DNA from: Taudactylus pleione
Lineage: Eukaryota > Chordata > Amphibia > Anura > Myobatrachidae
Assembly: GCA_031769625.1 (NCBI GenBank)
Contig: JAUIMM010000738.1
Coordinates: 1,059,501 to 1,123,500 of the forward strand
Direction of reading: 5' to 3'
DNA: 64,000 nt
Part shown: one piece after another, positions 52,512 through 61,690 of the stretch
Numbering within the stretch: the first letter of the stretch is position 1
How the letters are laid out: each line of letters begins with the position of its first letter
Position numbers and translations under genes: made by a program
The notes under the pieces: model-generated
The model's database searches: none
Told to the model about the DNA's origin: nothing
Seen by the model: the letters and a program-made list of their open reading frames with translations, nothing else

Positions 52512-53013
52512 GGGCCTGATTCAGACCCGCTCGCGAGCGCTCGCAAGCGGGTCGATGGTGGCCCAGTGCGCATGCGCGAGACCCGGATAGCGACGGGCAA
52601 ACCGTCGCTCTGGGTCTCGTACCAAAGGGGGCATGCTGTCAATGTTGAGTGACAGCACGCCCCCTTTGGTGGGTGGGCCAGGGGAGTGGCTGCTCAAACT
52701 GAGGCATTCCCATGGGAACATCTACCGTCTGGGGCCGGCCCCACTAACATCACAAGTGATGTTAGTGGGAGTGCTTTCAACTCTGTTTGAGCCGAAAGCA
52801 CTCTAGGGCTTGCGGCAACGAGACCTTACCACAAGGGTCTCGTCGCAAGCCCGATGGTCTTGACCATCGCGACCATCTTCCTGGCCGCTCACTATAGCTG
52901 TGGGTGGTCACCCACAGCTATGCGAGCGGCCAGGAGGCCGTTCTAAAAAACAGAAGGCCGGCCCTGATTCAGAGCGAGCGCTCTGTCAGAGCATCCGGCT
53001 CTGAATCAGGCCA
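52512..53013 (+). mobile_element. Hairpin-chain element in Tc1, AGA duplication
   Basis: The 502-bp element has ends GGGCCTGATTCAG and CTGAATCAGGCC(A), flanked by AGA (52509-52511, 53014-53016). It carries the same chain of stems as 383-881, to which it is closer than to 51594. Its insertion splits the Tc1 transposase after the WKELKI codons. Confidence 0.9.
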
Positions 53014-53373
53014 AGAGTTCATAGAAGAGGCCGACGAAACCTTCAAGATTTGAAGACTGGAAGAATGAGCCAAAATCACAGCTGAGCAATGCATGCGACT
53101 AGTCTCTCCATTCAGGAGGCGTCTTTACCAACAAAGGCTTTTGTACGAAGTATAAAATACATTTCAGTAAGCGTGTTCAATACGCTTTCCCTGTGTCATT
53201 TCACATTATTATACATAACTTAATTTATGGACCTCTATGGTTTGATTTATTTGCATTTGTGAATTGCATGGGTTGTTGCTGACATTTGGTGAAATTTCAT
53301 TACAATATCCCATTACAAATATATTTATTGAGAAAAATGTTGATGTGTTCAACGCTTATTTTACCCGCTGTAT

Positions 53374-53385
53374 ATGTATATACAG

Positions 53386-53416
<31 letters not shown>
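53374..53416. repeat. AT microsatellite
   Basis: (TA)n immediately right of the Tc1 element and left of the gypsy 3' end. Confidence 0.85.
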
Positions 53417-53417
<1 letters not shown>

Positions 53418-53418
53418 A

Positions 53419-53940
53419 TGTGACAAGAATCACATAGACCGAGTAAAACTCATCAGCATCTTTATTTCTCACCACAGACACGTACACAGGATATGGCTGT
53501 TTCACAGGCAAGATGTTACCCAAAGTCTTTCAAACAGCAATATTTTCTTCAGTGGACTAGCAGATCCAGGATCCCTAACACTAGTCACCCCCGGGCCTAT
53601 AACATGGGCGACTATCTCACCATCAGGATCAGTTTCCCCAGTGTCTCTGCAGCTCTTAAACCAGCCTCACACAGGTGTCTGTAATCTGCTGCTTTTCCAG
53701 ACTCTGAGGCAACACCTGGACATTACACATTCCCAATGCCTTTGCTCTGCCAAACCTGGGAGATCTGGATATTCCACATTTACTTCATGCTGAATTGTGC
53801 TGACCATGTCATACTCCACCCCCTTAGCTTCAACCACCCTGGTGAAGTTAAAACTTTCAGGTGAACTATATGCCTCGCCCACATCTATTTGTGCCATCCG
53901 AGTACACAGCTCTCTATGATTTTCCACTATTCGCCATCCT
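53419..53940 (-). other. Putative 3' LTR of the gypsy element
   Basis: Lies after the RNase H stop. On the minus strand it contains AATAAAG near 53464-53458 shortly before a CA end at 53419, as an R/U5 would. No second LTR is available to confirm limits; the upper boundary is a guess. Confidence 0.35.
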
Positions 53941-53964
53941 CACCCTCTTCCTCCTCCTCTAGCT

Positions 53965-54795
53965 TCACCATAGGGTTGCTTGGAGGATCGGGCCAACAAA
54001 CTTCCTGTAAACAGCATCAGCATTGAGGTGCTGTTTCCCTGGATGATGCTGCACCTCAAACTTAAATGGCTGCAAAGACAAAAACCAGCGGGTTACACGA
54101 GTATTCACTTCTTTATTCATGTGCATCCACTGTAAAGGGGCATGATCTGTAACCAACAAAAACTCCCGCCCCAACAAATAATATTTTAACGAGTCTACTG
54201 CCCACTTAATTGCCAAGCACTCTTGCTCCACAGTTGAGTACTTGCGCTCCCTGGGCAGCAATTTCCGGCTAAGGTAGAGGATGGGTTTCTCTTCCCCTTC
54301 TACCACTTGAGAAGGAACGGCCCCCAATCCCGTACCTGAGGCATCTGTCTGCAATATAAACTGCTTTTTAAAGTTAGGAGCCTGCAAAACAGGTTCTGCA
54401 CACAAGGTGCGCCTTAAGTCCTGCCATGCAGCTTCTGCTGCTCTAGACCATACTATCTTGTCTGGGGACTGAATTTTAAGACACTCAGTTAATGGTGCTG
54501 CCCTAGTGGCAAAATCACGAATGAATCTGCGGTAGTAACCCACTAGGCCAAGGAATGTTCTAAGCTAGGATTTACATTTGGGTTTAGGCCATGTGAGGAC
54601 CGCCTCCACCTTACTAGGCTGAGGTTTTACCTGCCCTCTGCCTACAATATATCCCAAATATTTTGCTTCCACCCTTCCAATGGCACACTTCTCAGGATTA
54701 GCAGTAAACCCATGTGCCCGTAAAGATTGCAACACTGCTTCTACTCTTGGAAGGTGTGACTCCCAGTTGGGGCTAAAGATGACTATGGCCCTCAT
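53965..54795 (-). pseudogene. Gypsy RT C-terminal part and RNase H
   Basis: After the hairpin insertion RT resumes with VIFSPNWESHLPRVEAVLQ and AKYLGYIVGRG (the LGxIVG motif), one in-frame TAG near 54568 follows KPKCKS, then GYYRRFIRDFATRAAPL and RNase H proper: LQTDASGTGLGAV (first Asp), YSTVEQECLAIKW (Glu) and LLVTDHAPLQW (Asp). All RNase H catalytic positions are visible. The frame ends at 53965. Apart from the insertion and the one stop, the coding is well preserved. Confidence 0.85.
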
Positions 54796-55336
54796 TCAGA
54801 GCCGTACGCTCTGAGCAGAGCGCACGCTCTGAATGAGGGCCGCCCTCCATAAAAATGGAGCGTCCTCCTGGACGCTCGTATAGCTGTGGGTCACCACCCA
54901 CAGCCTATACGAGCGTGCAGTTTGATGGCCGCGATGGTCGTGACCATCGCGACCATCGAAAATGCGAGCCGGAGCCTGCGGTTGAGGTTTTCAACCGCAA
55001 GCCCCGGAGTGATTTTGGCTCTATCAGAGCCAAAATCACTCCCACTGACATCACTAGTGATGTCAGTGGGCCGGCTTCTGACGGGAGGCGTTCCCGTGGG
55101 AATGCCCCCTGTCAGGGAGGCACGCCCCCGGCACGCCCACCAAAGGGGGCGTGCTGTCAATCAACATCGACAGCACGCCCCCTTTGATCAGACACAACGA
55201 GCGAAGGACTTTCCTTCGCTCGTCGCGTCTGGCGCATGCGCATGACGGAGCTCCCTCCGTCGTGCGCATGCTCAGTGCAGAACATCGACCCACTTGCGAG
55301 CGGACAGCCGCTCGCGAGTGGGTCTGAATCAGGGCC
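54787..55336 (-). mobile_element. Hairpin-chain element inserted in gypsy RT active-site motif
   Basis: The 550-bp element is the inverse of 51594-52142 at roughly 90-95% identity, flanked by TAT (54784-54786, 55337-55339). On the minus strand it enters directly after codons for YLDDI, so the RT catalytic Asp pair is followed by element sequence. The host frame proves that exactly three bases (ATA on the coding strand) were duplicated. Confidence 0.92.
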
Positions 55337-56119
55337 TATGTCATCTAAATATGCAGCTGCATATTCTTTGTGAGGTCGCAGCAACCTATTAATAGCCCTC
55401 TGGAAAGTTGCCGGAGCCCCATGCAGACCAAACAGCAGCATTTTATACTGAAACAAACCTGTGGTAGAGAAGGCTGTTTTGGCCTTAGCAGTCTCAGTTA
55501 AAGGAATCTTCCAATACCCTTTTGTCAAATCTAGGGTGGTGAGATACTGGCTGTTTGCTAAATTCTCCACGAGCTCATCTACCCGGGGCATCAGAAAGGA
55601 ATCAAACTGTGACACTTTATTTAATTTGCGAAAATCATTGCAGAATCTTAAAACACCTGAAGGTTTAGGCACTAAAACTATGGGATTATTCCATTCGCTA
55701 TTTGATTCCTCTATGACCCCTAGGCGCAACATTTCCTCTACTTCCTGTTTAACCGCTGCCCGCTTTGCCTCGGGTGTACAGTATGGCCTCTGTTTTATTG
55801 CCACTCCAGGAGGAGTAACTATATCATGCTGGATAATTTGGGTTTTTCCCGGAATGGCAGAGAACACATCTTGGTGCCGTGCTACTAAACTCACCGCCTC
55901 CTCTTTCTGGCAGGGATTAAGGGTAACTTCAATGGGTACCTGACATTCCGGGGTTTTCTTGGCAACCAAAGAGGGCTGACCAGCGCTCTTTTTCCAGGGT
56001 TTTAACAGGTTTATATGCTGGATGTGCACTTCTTTCCCTCTACCCTCCTGTCGAACCTTATAATTAACAGGTCCCACTGCCTCTATAACTTCATAAGGGC
56101 CTCGCCACTGGGCATACAT
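55337..56119 (-). pseudogene. Gypsy integrase C-terminus fused to RT N-terminal part
   Basis: One open frame begins with the integrase GPY/F module (QWRGPYEVIEAVGPVNYKV, HINLLKPW), runs through a linker of about 45 residues, then RT: GVIEESNSEWNNPIVLVPK, FCNDFRKLNKV, LTTLDLTKGYWKIPL (first catalytic Asp), LFGLHGAPATFQR and YLDD. The frame is clean until the hairpin element at 55336. This single frame documents the integrase-before-RT order. A protease between them, or an aspartic DTG/DSG motif, is not seen. Confidence 0.88.
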
Positions 56120-56185
56120 TTTGCTTTCAGTGGTGGGTACCAGAACCAGTATCCCGGTTTAAAAGACCGATTAAACGCGGTCACG

Positions 56186-57553
56186 TCATATCGACGTATT
56201 TTGCTTCTGTTGTGCCCTATCCATGTGCTCATTAACGAGTGGCGCAATTTGCCATAAACGGCCATACAATTGGGTCACAAACTGAATGATGTAAGGCTCT
56301 TGCCATGACTGTTGTTCCCACCCTTTCAACAGATCTAATATCCCTCTAGGTTGCCTCCCATAGAGGAGTTCAAGGAGACTAAATCCCATAGAGGATTGGG
56401 TTACCTCTCGCACTGCAAACATTAAATAGGGTTGGAGTAAGTCCCAATCCCGTTTTTCATCAGACACCGCCCTTTTATAATTTGTTTAAGTGTCTGGTTA
56501 AAGCGTTCAACAAGCCCATCTGTTTGTGGGAGTTAAAGAAATAATGTAGTGCTAAGATGGATGATAGCATATAATAATTAAAATAGATACTTTTAATAAA
56601 AAACATAACAAAAAGTCACTTGAGGGAAAAGGCTGGGTTACTGACGCGTTTCGCTGTCTACAAGTGGCAGCTTTTTCAAAGGGGGCGGCGCAAATTTGCT
56701 CATATTGTTTTTATGCAATTGCTGATTATTCTATTTTATTAATGTTTTTTATTAAATGTATCTATTTTGATTATTATATGCTATCATCCATCTTAGCGCT
56801 ACATTATCTCTTTGCTTCCATGCCTTTGTAAGGGTGTGACTATCCCTTTATATTTGTAGCTGCTTGAAAACCAGCACATCCCAGCGCCTACTATTAACCT
56901 TTTGGTAATTACACTACTATGGTAAACTGAGGTAGTAATCCTATCTACCTTTAACAGTCGGCACATATCTTTCATTAGTTTAGAGACAAAAGGGGCACCT
57001 TGGTCCGTTAACGCCTCCTTTGGTATTCCTAAGCGGGTATATAGCATCAACAATTCCTGGGCAATAGTGCTAGATTTCATGTTACGTAGCGGGATGTGGC
57101 ATAATCTACCCCACGAGCAGATTTTTCCACCGGCCCTATCAGATCCATACTAAGTCTCTCAAAAGGTACAGAAATGACAGGGAGGGGAACCAAGGGTGCC
57201 AGAAACCATGGCCGGGGTGCTGTCTTTTGACACACTGGACATTCCTGACAATACGTTTTTACTTCTGCATGAATGCCAGGCCAGAAGAATCATAACGGAA
57301 TACGCTGCAGAGTTTTCTCCTCCCCCAAATGGCCACCCCACAGGTTTGTAAGAGCCACCCTTAACATCAACTGCTCGTGTTTCCAGGAAACCAACAATTG
57401 GTCTACTCTCTTACCCTGCAAATAGGTTACACGATATAACAAATAATTTTTCAATGCAAAGTATGGTACACCTTCTGCTGGTAAAGCCGTGATTACTCTA
57501 CCATTTATCTCTACAACATTTTCAAATGCATTTATCAAGTACCCACACAGCAT
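56186..57553 (-). pseudogene. Gypsy integrase, zinc domain and catalytic core, interrupted
   Basis: An HHCC-type zinc region is visible from about 57450 (SWKHEQLMLRVALTNLWGGH, then ECPVCQ near 57240). Core motifs include a DLIGP-like segment near 57140, TDQGAPFVSKLMKDMCRLL near 56990 (catalytic Asp region), interruption at about 56925-56531, then GLVERFNQTLKQI-like sequence just below 56516 and FSLLELLYGRQPRG near 56350. Several small frame changes occur. The module feeds directly into the GPY/F frame at 56119. Confidence 0.8.
56531..56925. mobile_element. TIR/SINE-like insertion in gypsy integrase
   Basis: AGAAATAATGTAGTGCTAAG and ATGGATGATAGCATATAATA (56538 on) are mirrored by TATTATATGCTATCATCCAT and CTTAGCGCTACATTATCTCT (to 56811), giving an inverted repeat near 48 bp with two or three mismatches. 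The centre carries ACGCGTTTCGCTGTCTACAA. Additional non-gypsy DNA runs on to about 56925. It splits the integrase frame between TTSVYH and the GLVERFNQTL region. Confidence 0.65.
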
Positions 57554-57620
57554 GATCCAAAACCACCATCTCTACTATGCGCTGAGCAGAGTTTTTCTCC
57601 GGCTGCAACCACACCTGTCA

Positions 57621-58159
57621 AAGTCAAATAATTGGATATGATTGCTGTACAATTATTATCTGATGATATAGTCGTCTATGGTCTGATGGTGAATTACTAG
57701 GACGCTACTTTGCGTCGGTGCAATCAGATGCGCTAAACTGCGTATTCACAACACATACTCTGATGCACATAACGCACACAAATATATATACGGACACTCA
57801 TATGCGTATGCACATACTTACACATGGATGCTCATCTGTATATATTCACGTACATACACATTGACGCATATTTGCTATTTCAATACACAGACGCACATAT
57901 GCGTATGCATACATATAAAAAGGTTCCCACACATTATAGTTCATAACCAGAGTTATTAAAGGTATTTGGTAGCTAATAATTCTGATGTAAGATGTACTTA
58001 AATGAGATCTAAGGTTCAGAATATAGTGGACATGGCATGTTTGCTATCATACTAAATCCCTGTTTATTTGTAGACATCCATATCTATCAGCACAGAAGTC
58101 GCATCATGCGTCCGCTAGTTATGGTTGATAGGGAGTTATTGCCTAGAATGTTATTACTT
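57621..58159. other. No gene; AC/TATGCG-rich microsatellite-like DNA
   Basis: 57750-57930 is a loose array of CACATATGCGTATGCACATAC-type words. The remainder is AT-rich. It may include the left part of the ERV LTR, whose start I could not fix. Confidence 0.4.
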
Positions 58160-58578
58160 ATATGTAGTGTTGTAGCCAGTTTTAACCAGTTCGACGGGAA
58201 GCTACACAAAGAGACCGTTGGAAGACTGAGCCATGCCACTGATGACAACGTATGAACTAACCAATGACCAGATTATCCAGAAGCAAGAACCAATAGAAAC
58301 CTGTTAATTAGTCCTTTTGTTAACTCAGAAACCTGTAAGGTATATAAGCTGTGTCCCGATCCCAGTGTAGAGGTATCTTGCAGACGTCTGGATTGATGAC
58401 TGTATACTGGGACCAGTGCGCACACGTATGTAGCTTTTTACTCTAATTGTTAAATCTTACATTGTGTTACCCCTTTATACATAAATAACTTTTTGTGCTT
58501 TGGAACCACACGAATGGACTGGAAAGCAATTGTTTCTTAAGCGACTTGCAGCGCTAAATAGAGACTTATAGGAATCAA
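58160..58578 (+). promoter_or_regulatory. Putative 5' LTR (U3-R-U5) of the right-hand ERV
   Basis: CCAATGA (58260), CCAATAGAAACC (58290) and the TATATAAG box (58341) are followed by a GTGTCCCGATCCC initiator-like area, ATAAATAAC and then the primer-binding region at 58583. Limits are approximate because the partner LTR lies outside the window. Confidence 0.5.
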
Positions 58579-58582
58579 TAGA

Positions 58583-58600
58583 TGGGGGCTCGTGCTTGAG
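58583..58600 (+). promoter_or_regulatory. Putative ERV primer-binding site
   Basis: TGGGGGCTCGT matches the first 11 bases of a proline-tRNA primer-binding site as used by gamma-type retroviruses; the following seven bases (GCTTGAG) differ. Proline tRNA or a diverged site are both possible. Confidence 0.5.
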
Positions 58601-58604
58601 GTCA

Positions 58605-59535
58605 CGCTACCGGAAATTACGCAAAGCAACTGGATCTCGGTTCCTCAACAAAGGGTGGATGACGCGTCACATACGGGTAAGAACGCAATGTGTTTAAAGC
58701 CTGTTTTGTACTCTGTGTTGTGAAACCGAATATCCGTTTTTGTGTGATCTAAGGAGCGCTGATTAGAATCCAGGGACAAGAGAGAAAAGTCTGTTTCTTT
58801 TATTGTCACTTTTGCGCTGCAATAGGCGATTTGCAAATAGCGTATGCGTCTTCCCTGCAATATTACCACATGTTTAAGTAATCGTTTTGATATATAGTCT
58901 TGTATCACTTGTTAAAACCTCTGAATAGGTATTGCCACAAGGGGAAGTATTTTTTTGGCCAGAAAACAAAGGTATATGAATGTGGACGTATGCTTGTGAT
59001 GTGAAAAGGATAAAGAAAAATGGAAAAGGTTTTTGCTTTTTGAACTGTTGAAATAGACAGGGCCGGTAAGGTGTCCAAGAGGTGGGTAGGGCAGCCGAAG
59101 CAGTATACATAGCAGGTATAACTGGGCAAGAAAATGGAGGTTGTTTTCTAGGCCGAATCCCCAATAGTAATCGCAAAGTCCATTGATAAGTTTTAGTGTC
59201 TCTGGGCAATGCGATCGGACCGCATTGTGTAAACCTTGATTGTGACTTGGGGGTCGTGGGAGGAAATCTCTGGCAAGGGTAAGTGTTATTGGAATACTTA
59301 AATTCTACCAGTGGAGAGTAACTCAAAGTAGGAAGCGGTCGGACAAAGCTTGATATAATTTGTCCGGTGAGCAGAATAATTGTATAGGCTATTTTCTGTT
59401 TCCTCGTTGTGCACACTAACGGAACAACGCTTAGCGGTTGGCGGTGCACAATGGGTGGAAGTGAGTGGACGCAGCTTGTTTAATTCGTCCACCAGTCGAA
59501 ATCTCTTGTGAAAGTAGCATAAAACGTTGTCCCAG
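58605..59535 (+). other. ERV untranslated leader
   Basis: About 930 bp between the primer-binding site and the gag start with no significant plus-strand frame, as expected for a retroviral leader. GGTAAGAACGC at 58677 could be a splice donor. No packaging structure could be judged by eye. Confidence 0.45.
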
Positions 59536-61150
59536 ATGGGTGCTAAGCAGTCGCTAGGGATGGTCGATGAGGTGCTGTTTATGAATGGGCTGATTGGATC
59601 AGCAAGGTATATAATGAATGTGAAACATGGCGCTTATGCTGCAGCATACTGCGACATATGGGTCAAGATGACCAAAGAATGTATGAAACCCTTTCCCGAA
59701 GTTGGCAGTTTCAATTCAGAGGTACTGAATAATGTTAGAGATAACATATGTTTAGTCAAATCTTTGAAAAAGAGAGCAAAATATAATGACTGTTTAAAGC
59801 TGTGGCTGCACGAGGGGAACACATGGCAAAATTGCGTGCCGCAAAATGGCACCCCGCAAAATAGCATACACACGTGGCAAAGTAGCACGCTGCAAAGCAG
59901 CGCACTCATTCCGCAAAGTAACATGCTGCCATGTAGTGTACCCCCGCTGCAAGGTAGCATTACAGCGCATAAAGGAGATAGCACATGCACACCTCTGCCT
60001 CTATATGTGGCTGCAGGTGAAAGTACAGCCAATACCAAAAATAAAAAAATCGTAATAAGTAACTTGTACCCTGTTTTAAGACACCTTAAAGAAAATGTTA
60101 TCCAAACAGCAGGGGCAGCAGCTGAAATTGGTGAGACTAGTGGAGACCGTAATAGGTAACATCCATACTACCGAAACAATAAGTCCAATTGTTAATCCTG
60201 AACATAGTGATGTGGTAGGTGTACATCCTGTCCGTACAATTGCAGTTCCCAATGGGAAACCAGACAAAGATGGTGTAGTTCCCATAAGGAATGTAGCAAT
60301 TTATTGTCCATGGACGAGAGCAGAACTACATTCAATTATGTCAGATTTCCCAGACCCTAGGAAAGAGTTAGCAAAATGCCAGAAATTTGTTAAAGATTTA
60401 GGTAATGCTCATGAGCTAACTAATAAAGATTGGCGAGTGGTGTTAAGGGCCTGTCTCCCTTCCAATACTGATGTACAAAAGTTTATTAAGGATTGTATAT
60501 TGGAGGAGGATGAATCCTTAACGGATGACGATAACCAGGTAAATATAAAACGTATAATCACACAATTGGCTATATATTTCGCAGTAGTAGTTAACTGGAG
60601 TAAAGTCTTCACTATTAAACAAAAAGATAGTGAATCTGCAGCAGATTCTTTTGCCAGAGCGCTGCTAGCAATAACCCAGTACACTGGGATAGCAGATATT
60701 AAAGATGATGTACACCACAGGGAAGTAGCTGTTACGGTACTTATGGATGGTCTCAAGGATAATCTAAAGACCAGGGTGCAAACCTCTCTACCTAACTCGA
60801 GAGAAATTACTGTAGATGCACTTAGAGAATCTGCCATAGAACATGATAAGAACATTTCCAAAAAAAAGAGGCACAGAGTGAGAGGTTAATGGCTGTAAGT
60901 ATTAAGGCTTTAGAGGGATTCCCTACACAGTCACATAACTACAACAAATACTAGCATTGAAATTATACAGTAAGGTTTTTTAATTGTAATAAAGAAGGAC
61001 ACCTAAAAAGGGACTGTAAAATGAGAAGTTGGGGGCCACCTAAGAAGGGAACACCTAGGTACACCCAGAGAGGGCACTCGCAAGATTCAGGAGATTTTCA
61101 GTGGTTACCTGCTCACATAGTGACAGCCAATGCTCTGCTGGAGGATGATA
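59536..61150 (+). pseudogene. gag: ERV gag (matrix, capsid, nucleocapsid remnants)
   Basis: The start at 59536 gives MGAKQS, an N-terminal glycine suited to myristoylation, followed by a helical matrix-like region to about residue 100 and a repetitive middle of Gln/Ser/Asn/Thr (59815-59960, with NGTPQNS- and QSSTLQSS-type words). The frame stops at 60159. Capsid homology is in another frame, 60095-60889 (VAIYCPWTRAELHSIMSDFP near the start; RVQTSLPNSREITVDALR near the end), so a frame change lies near 60140. A zinc-knuckle remnant (NKEGHLKRDCK, about 60985-61020) lacks the first Cys position (Phe) and sits among stops. Confidence 0.8.
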
Positions 61151-61227
61151 GTCAGTGCTAGGGGTCAGGTCATACCTGTAGTCTACAGCCAGTCAGGTTA
61201 ACTGAGAATACTAGGGAAGAACCTACA

Positions 61228-61690
61228 ATGACAGTTGATACATCTGGTACTAAACACACTTTTCTTGTAGATACAGGGGCGACCAGATTCCGTGATAACT
61301 TCTCCATTTAATTTACAGGTTACCAACAAGACCATACCAGCAATGGGAGTAACGGGGAGGGTACAGCACTACCCTTTAACCAGATCTGCAGATGTTACTA
61401 TTGGGCCACTGCACACCAAGCATTCCTTTCTACTGGCAGCGGCGGTTCCTACTAACCTGCTGGGAAGGGATTTGCTGTGTAAAATGGGATGTGTCATATA
61501 CTGTACCCCGGATGGTATATTCCTAGATATACCGGGAAAGGTTGGGCATGAGGTACAGGACATATTGGACACACCACAAAGGTTAATGTTGCACTCTGCC
61601 ATTTTAGAACAAAGTCCATCTCAGGTAAAAGAGATGTTATTGCAAATACCGGGTTCCCTCTGGACCAAAGATGGACAGGACACTGGTTGA
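61228..61690 (+). pseudogene. pro: ERV protease, frameshifted
   Basis: The retropepsin active-site motif FLVDTGAT is readable near 61261-61284, but immediately after it the frame shifts: the continuing protease sequence (LTRSADVTIGPLHTKHS, then NLLGRDLLCKMG, the flap-distal GRDLL motif) is in the 61292-61690 frame. The shift is next to the catalytic site, so no enzyme is expected. Confidence 0.8.

Larger units (their letters stand above)
50470..53100 (+). pseudogene. Tc1-like transposase fragments
   Basis: Visible in order: N-terminal traces (about 50470-50670), the WSDET-like region after 51537 (TCTGGTCAGATGAGACC), TNLFGC-like and WRRNG-like sequence either side of the 51594 insertion, [15 protein letters not shown] (second catalytic Asp) near 52365, WPSQSPDL near 52444 and NPIENLWKELKI (the Glu/Asp position of DDE) near 52471. 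The frame is also damaged by ordinary indels and stops. No active enzyme. Confidence 0.8.
50095..53370 (+). mobile_element. Tc1-like transposon, disrupted by four later insertions
   Basis: The left end CAGCGGGTAGAATAAGTATT and right end ACGCTTATTTTACCCGCTG are flanked by TA on both sides, the Tc1/mariner target. TIR similarity extends about 200 bp inward (AACATTTTTCTCAGTAAATA / TATTTATTGAGAAAAATGTT). The interior is a Tc1 transposase gene broken into pieces by an insertion at about 50674-51299 and hairpin elements at 51356-51536, 51594-52142 and 52512-53013. Removing each hairpin element plus one duplicated triplet restores adjacent Tc1 sequence. Confidence 0.9.
53419..57620 (-). mobile_element. 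Ty3/gypsy retrotransposon with integrase upstream of RT (Gmr1-type order)
   Basis: On the minus strand the order is integrase zinc region (57553-57290), integrase core (about 57280-56186), GPY/F module (about 56110), RT (about 55900-54570), RNase H (54543-53965), then a presumed 3' LTR ending TCACA at 53419. The GPY/F module and RT share one open frame (56119 downward), so the order is not a rearrangement artefact. No gag or protease is seen upstream, so the copy is 5' truncated. Two insertions interrupt it: 56531-56925 in integrase and 54787-55336 in RT. Confidence 0.85.

Noticed and set aside
59634..60038. Minus-strand Cys-rich ORF of 134 codons
   Set aside because: Shadow of the repetitive gag linker on the opposite strand.
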